Below are positions 5,219-7,575 of a stretch of 7,575 nt of DNA, one piece after another. The notes beneath the pieces are model-generated. The model had not been told where the DNA came from. It did no database searches and saw only the letters and a list, made by a program, of their open reading frames with translations. The stretch comes from an uncultured Mycoplasma sp. GTDB taxonomy: Bacteria; Bacillota_I; Bacilli_A; RF39; UBA660. The stretch is from the NCBI GenBank assembly GCA_947388575.1, contig CANDSI010000050.1:1-7575 (forward strand), in the 5' to 3' direction. Position numbers and translations under genes: made by a program. How positions within the stretch are numbered: position 1 is the stretch's first letter; each line of letters starts with the position of its first letter.

Positions 5219-5275
5219 TATTACATTTGCCCCCCTTATCTAAATCAAAGCCATTACAGATTTTATATTTTCTCT

Positions 5276-5304
5276 ATTCTAACATATCTACTTTACTTTT
5301 ACAA
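5276..5304 (-). promoter_or_regulatory. Sigma-A promoter for the small membrane protein
   Basis: On the minus strand, TTGTAA (5299-5304, 4 of 6 consensus) and TAGAAT (5276-5281, 5 of 6) are separated by exactly 17 nt. Predicted transcription starts near 5269, about 50 nt before the GTG start at 5218. Confidence 0.6.
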
Positions 5305-5368
5305 TACTATTTTTAACTATGACGTTAGTTTTATTTCGTGTTTAATTTAAGAAATCTTTGATATTTTA

Positions 5369-5374
5369 TATAAT
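5369..5374 (+). promoter_or_regulatory. Possible -10 box of the 5395 XRE gene
   Basis: A perfect TATAAT lies 20 nt before the ATG at 5395, but no recognisable -35 hexamer sits 16-18 nt upstream. Transcription from it would give a leader of only about 14 nt containing the Shine-Dalgarno sequence. It could be an activator-dependent promoter or chance in AT-rich DNA. Confidence 0.3.
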
Positions 5375-5394
5375 AACTTTGAGAGGTGAATATT

Positions 5395-5736
5395 ATGAAG
5401 TTTGCTAAAGATTTTACTATTAAAATTGGAAATAAATTACAATGTGCTAGAATTAGTAATGGATATACTCAAGAGGAAATAGCTGAACTATTGGGTTGTT
5501 CTCCTCGCTATATTTCACAATTAGAATCAAACATCACAATAGGTAGTTTACCTCTTATTATAAATATATGTAAGCTATATCATATTTCACTTGATGATCT
5601 CTATGGTGAATATTTGCAAATTTCTAGCACTCTTTCAGAAAATATCAATTTCTGTGGTTATTTATCTTTAAAAGACGAATATAAATCTATTGTTGACAAT
5701 AATATTATGTATCTAAATAAACTGCAAAATAACTAG
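5395..5736 (+). CDS. XRE-family HTH transcriptional regulator
   Basis: 113 aa from the ATG at 5395. AGAGGTGA is the Shine-Dalgarno sequence, 6 nt before this ATG; the in-frame GTG at 5386 is part of that site and is not the start. A canonical Cro/C1 helix-turn-helix lies at about residues 10-65: KIGNKLQCARISNGYTQEEIAELLGCSPRYISQLESN, then LPLIINICKLYHISLDDLYG. The C-terminus (about 70-113) is short and unrecognised. It is a monocistronic rightward gene, convergent with the 5759-6247 gene and sharing a terminator with it. It is related in size and layout to the other rightward XRE gene but not closely in sequence. It probably regulates the surrounding leftward units or itself. Confidence 0.93.
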   Translation: MKFAKDFTIKIGNKLQCARISNGYTQEEIAELLGCSPRYISQLESNITIGSLPLIINICKLYHISLDDLYGEYLQISSTLSENINFCGYLSLKDEYKSIVDNNIMYLNKLQNN

Positions 5737-5756
5737 GGTATTCCCTAGTTATTTTG
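5725..5756. terminator. Bidirectional terminator between convergent genes
   Basis: CAAAATAACTAGGG (5725-5738) and CCCTAGTTATTTTG (5743-5756) form a perfect 14-bp stem with a 4-nt loop. An A-rich left flank and T-rich right flank within the stem allow termination in both directions. The TAG stop of the XRE gene (5734-5736) is in the stem, and the TAA of the opposing gene (5759-5761) is 2 nt outside. Confidence 0.88.
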
Positions 5757-5758
5757 AT

Positions 5759-6247
5759 TTAAACAAATGTTAATAATATTCTTTTTGTTTCTAACAAATC
5801 ATTTTGACTGATTCCATATTTTAACATTTCTGTAGTTACCCTCTTCTGTATTTCTCTATTCGGAATAACTCTTAATGTCACTTTATCACTATTTTCTTGT
5901 TTAAATAATTCACAGTCATTAAGGCAAGCATAAATGATTGTTCTATTACTATCTATACTGGTTAGAAAGTAAAATATATAGCTATATCTTTCATAAATTT
6001 CTTTTACAAAGTCTCTTATTTCAGGAATGGTATATATTTCTCTTTCATCATTATCATATCCGTAAAAAGCAATTATTAATTTTTCTCTGCCATGTTTTCC
6101 TGCTTGGCTTAAAACCTTTAATGATTCTAATAATCTTTTATAATGCTTATTCATTACCTCTTCTTTTGTTACCTCAAAATACAACAAATCTGCTTCCTTA
6201 ACATCTTTTATATTTTCAATCTTCCTCTTTATCACTTTTATCTCCAT
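5759..6247 (-). CDS. Conserved-looking hypothetical protein
   Basis: 162 aa from the ATG at 6247. The start is uncertain: no Shine-Dalgarno sequence precedes that ATG, whereas GGAG (6242-6245) lies 6 nt before an in-frame GTG at 6235, giving 158 aa and a better initiation site. The centre carries the most distinctive pattern, KLIIAFYGYDNDEREIYTIP followed by EIRDFVKEIYERYSYIFYFL. I associate a 'GYD.D.RE.Y.IPE.R' pattern with small uncharacterised bacterial proteins but cannot name the family. The likely fold is mixed alpha/beta and soluble. The C-terminus (LRVIPNREIQKRVTTEMLKYGISQNDLLETKRIL) is basic and helical. It appears monocistronic, between the terminator at 6296-6328 and the shared terminator at 5725-5756. 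Confidence 0.75.
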   Translation of the reverse strand: MEIKVIKRKIENIKDVKEADLLYFEVTKEEVMNKHYKRLLESLKVLSQAGKHGREKLIIAFYGYDNDEREIYTIPEIRDFVKEIYERYSYIFYFLTSIDSNRTIIYACLNDCELFKQENSDKVTLRVIPNREIQKRVTTEMLKYGISQNDLLETKRILLTFV

Positions 6248-6295
6248 TCTTAAAATTTAGTTTTATGCTTAAATATTTTACCTTTATAGACAAGC

Positions 6296-6328
6296 AAAAG
6301 GATATAGAATGTACCTCTATATCCTTTT
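6296..6328 (-). terminator. Terminator of the 7575-6338 leftward cluster
   Basis: AAAAGGATATAGA (6296-6308) and TCTATATCCTTTT (6316-6328) form a perfect 13-bp stem with a 7-nt loop, 9 nt after the TGA stop of the 102-aa gene. The 3' side ends in only four T residues, so efficiency is uncertain; the symmetrical A/T ends could also allow rightward termination. Confidence 0.75.
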
Positions 6329-6337
6329 ATTGTAGTA

Positions 6338-6646
6338 TCACGCTTCTTTATACGCATAATGTTCATTACTTAATTTGATTACTTTTGGATTATTTTCTAT
6401 CATTTTTTGCCTTACATCTTTGCCTATGTCATTTTGTTCTATTGTCATTTTTGCCATCTGCTCAATGATTTCTATTGCATCTTTGCACTTCTTTATCCCA
6501 TCTAAAAAGATATATTCAAATAATTCTTCTTTTTTCATAAGCAAAATATTATTGTCTTCTAAATAAAACCTATGTATTCTCGATATTCCCAAAGCATCTC
6601 TTAATTTAGCTTTTTCTTCTTCATTTAATTTATCATATTCTAACAT
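6338..6646 (-). CDS. Hypothetical acidic helical protein
   Basis: 102 aa, not recognised. It is predicted mostly helical from composition: a charged N-terminus (LNEEEKAKLRDALGI), a central segment MKKEELFEYIFLDGIKKCKDAIEIIEQMAKM, and a C-terminus ending NEHYAYKEA. There is one Cys, no membrane helix and no HTH that I can see. The ATG follows AAGGAGGAGAT, a near-ideal Shine-Dalgarno sequence that starts at the stop codon of the upstream 120-aa gene. It is the last gene of the leftward cluster, directly before a terminator. Small acidic proteins of this kind are common accessory ORFs on plasmids and phages. No function can be assigned. Confidence 0.8.
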   Translation of the reverse strand: MLEYDKLNEEEKAKLRDALGISRIHRFYLEDNNILLMKKEELFEYIFLDGIKKCKDAIEIIEQMAKMTIEQNDIGKDVRQKMIENNPKVIKLSNEHYAYKEA

Positions 6647-6657
6647 ATCTCCTCCTT

Positions 6658-7020
6658 CTATGCTATTTTTTGGTTATCTCTAGCCTTTTTATAGCTTTCA
6701 TATCCAAAATTAATTATCTTATTAGCCCTTTCAATCTCAATGTCATGTATAGCTTTGTTAGTAAGATTAAAATTGTAATATTTCTTTTGCATTCCTTTAA
6801 CAACTTTACTTTTTCTCCCTACATAACCATTTATTATATTAAATTTGTAATTAACTTTATCATTCCTATGATCACTAATTCTAACACCTCCACAAGCTCC
6901 GTTGTCTAACTTTAGATAAATACTATTGCTACTTTTAGATTGTTTCACTTGTACTAGAAATCCCTTTTTGTTTAGCATTTTTCTTACTCTATTGGCTATT
7001 ATTTTTTCTCTTTTTACCAT
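6658..7020 (-). CDS. Hypothetical basic protein with an RISDH motif
   Basis: 120 aa, strongly basic. The N-terminus (REKIIANRVRKMLNKKGFLV) is a likely helix. The central part, SSNSIYLKLDNGACGGVRIS followed by DHRNDKVNYKFNII, reads as beta strands around a 'Y...D.G....(I/V)RISDH' core that I associate with small uncharacterised proteins of mobile elements. The Lys/Tyr-rich C-terminal half ends in a helix (ERANKIINFGYESYKKARDN). Nucleic-acid binding is plausible from charge alone. The start ATG follows AAAAAGGAGGATTAA. It lies between the 46-codon ORF and the 102-aa gene and is tightly linked to both. The family is not named. Confidence 0.8.
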   Translation of the reverse strand: MVKREKIIANRVRKMLNKKGFLVQVKQSKSSNSIYLKLDNGACGGVRISDHRNDKVNYKFNIINGYVGRKSKVVKGMQKKYYNFNLTNKAIHDIEIERANKIINFGYESYKKARDNQKIA

Positions 7021-7043
7021 TTAATCCTCCTTTTTATAATTTT

Positions 7044-7184
7044 TCAAGCTGCTTTTTCTTTATCTGGTAATTTTTCAAAATCTACTTTTAAAAAATCAAT
7101 TTTCCTTACATTTTCTAGAGTCTTTCTTAAAATTTTTACATCTTCTGCTGACATTATATCAAAAATTTTTATTTTTTCTGTCAT
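7044..7184 (-). CDS. 46-aa hypothetical small protein
   Basis: 46 aa: it begins MTEKIKIFDIMSAEDV and ends VDFEKLPDKEKAA, with a charged helical middle (KILRKTLENVRKIDFLK). The ATG at 7184 has a strong Shine-Dalgarno sequence, TAGGAGG, 9 nt upstream, which overlaps the stop codon of the Toprim-like gene. It ends 23 nt before the next gene, whose own AAGGAGG lies in that gap. The strong initiation site and the way it fills the gap between two genes argue that it is real despite its length. There is no membrane segment and no recognisable family. It may be a small regulator or a partner of its neighbours. Confidence 0.7.
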   Translation of the reverse strand: MTEKIKIFDIMSAEDVKILRKTLENVRKIDFLKVDFEKLPDKEKAA

Positions 7185-7197
7185 ACTTTTGTTCCTC

Positions 7198-7575
7198 CTA
7201 AGCTATTCTTTTTTCTATCAACTCTTTTCGATTTAGATAACTTTTTAAATCTTCTGGAATTTCACAGTTTTTATAGGATACTCCTAGTTTTATATTCTTT
7301 TCACCAAATTTATTAATAAGTGTAGATATAAGATTTTCTGAATTGTGTAACATTGTATGCATATCTTGTATTACAAAAACATTTTCAACCTTTCTAAATA
7401 TATCTATTCTCTTAACTTCTGCTTTTGAAATAACATTTGGAATTCCTATAACTATTGTATTTTTATATATGGCTGCTATTTTATAAGCCAGTAAGAATTC
7501 TGAAGCAATTACAATCTCTTGTTCTTTCCTTTTGTTTATAAGTTGTATTTTACTTTCTTCAGGTACCAAGAACAT
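7198..7575 (-). CDS. Toprim-like domain protein (partial, 3' end)
   Basis: The last 125 codons of a gene that probably continues past the right edge; the ATG at the very end need not be the true start. Visible features fit a Toprim or primase-associated fold: EIVIASEFLLAYKIAAIYKN then TIVIGIPNVI resembles the 'v.EG..kA.a....g...iGi.G' motif, and VENVFVIQDMHTM followed by NLISTLINKFGEKNIKLGV resembles the strand ending in DxD and the following helix. The tail EIPEDLKSYL resembles the 'DDYL' end of such domains. Key acidic residues look degenerate (SE rather than EG; QDMH rather than DxD). A replication or primase-like role is a tentative inference. The TAG stop overlaps the Shine-Dalgarno sequence of the 46-aa ORF. 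Confidence 0.6.
   Translation of the reverse strand: MFLVPEESKIQLINKRKEQEIVIASEFLLAYKIAAIYKNTIVIGIPNVISKAEVKRIDIFRKVENVFVIQDMHTMLHNSENLISTLINKFGEKNIKLGVSYKNCEIPEDLKSYLNRKELIEKRIA

Noticed and set aside
5938..6909. Rightward open frames at 5938-6201, 6375-6566 and 6670-6909
   Set aside because: All are antisense shadows of leftward genes that have good ribosome sites.
1..7575. CRISPR array, tRNA, rRNA, insertion sequence or attachment site
   Set aside because: No regularly spaced repeats, cloverleaf, terminal inverted repeats with a transposase, or integrase with an att-like repeat could be seen.

Overview
The window is very AT-rich (roughly three quarters A+T by eye). It has strong AGGAGG-type ribosome binding sites, frequent GTG/TTG starts and sigma-A-type promoters, and it encodes an AbrB-type regulator. 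This points to a low-GC Firmicute, most likely a clostridium-like bacterium. There are no housekeeping genes, tRNAs or rRNAs. The dense packing of small regulators, a degenerate serine-recombinase domain and a Toprim-like fragment suggests a mobile element (plasmid, prophage or integrative element). That assignment is an inference.

Layout, right to left. (1) 7575-6338, leftward: the 3' part of a Toprim-like gene, then a 46-codon ORF, a 120-aa basic protein and a 102-aa acidic protein. The first three of these end at or near the next gene's Shine-Dalgarno sequence, and the cluster ends in a perfect 13-bp hairpin (6296-6328). (2) 6247-5759, leftward: a single gene of unknown function. It converges on a rightward XRE-type regulator (5395-5736), and both share a 14-bp hairpin terminator. 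(3) 5304-5036, leftward: a 60-aa single-pass membrane protein with its own good promoter. (4) 4663-5004, rightward: a second XRE-type regulator with its own terminator, divergent from (5). (5) 4577-41, leftward: a close series of eight genes headed by a strong promoter (TTGACA-18-TATAAT). In order these are an AbrB-type regulator with a CxxC/CxxC tail, a protein with two AbrB-like repeats, a 190-aa orphan, an XRE regulator, a degenerate resolvase-like protein, and three related proteins with sigma-factor-like and SHOCT-like parts. A 147-nt gap carrying two dyads splits this series before the XRE gene.

The most striking part is 41-2369. The 319-aa protein has a sigma region-2-like N-terminus, an unrecognised alpha/beta domain ('X') and a SHOCT-like C-terminus. 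The 251-aa protein repeats X and SHOCT without the sigma part. The 184-aa protein repeats the N-terminus but continues into a clear sigma region 4. Sigma 2 and sigma 4 functions are therefore on separate, co-transcribed, paralogous polypeptides. This resembles known two-subunit sigma systems (SigO/RsoA of Bacillus subtilis; gp55/gp33 of phage T4). My working hypothesis is a bipartite, element-encoded sigma factor, with the X-SHOCT protein as a partner or modulator and the AbrB/XRE proteins as the switch. The sequence relationships are visible in the window; the function is inferred.
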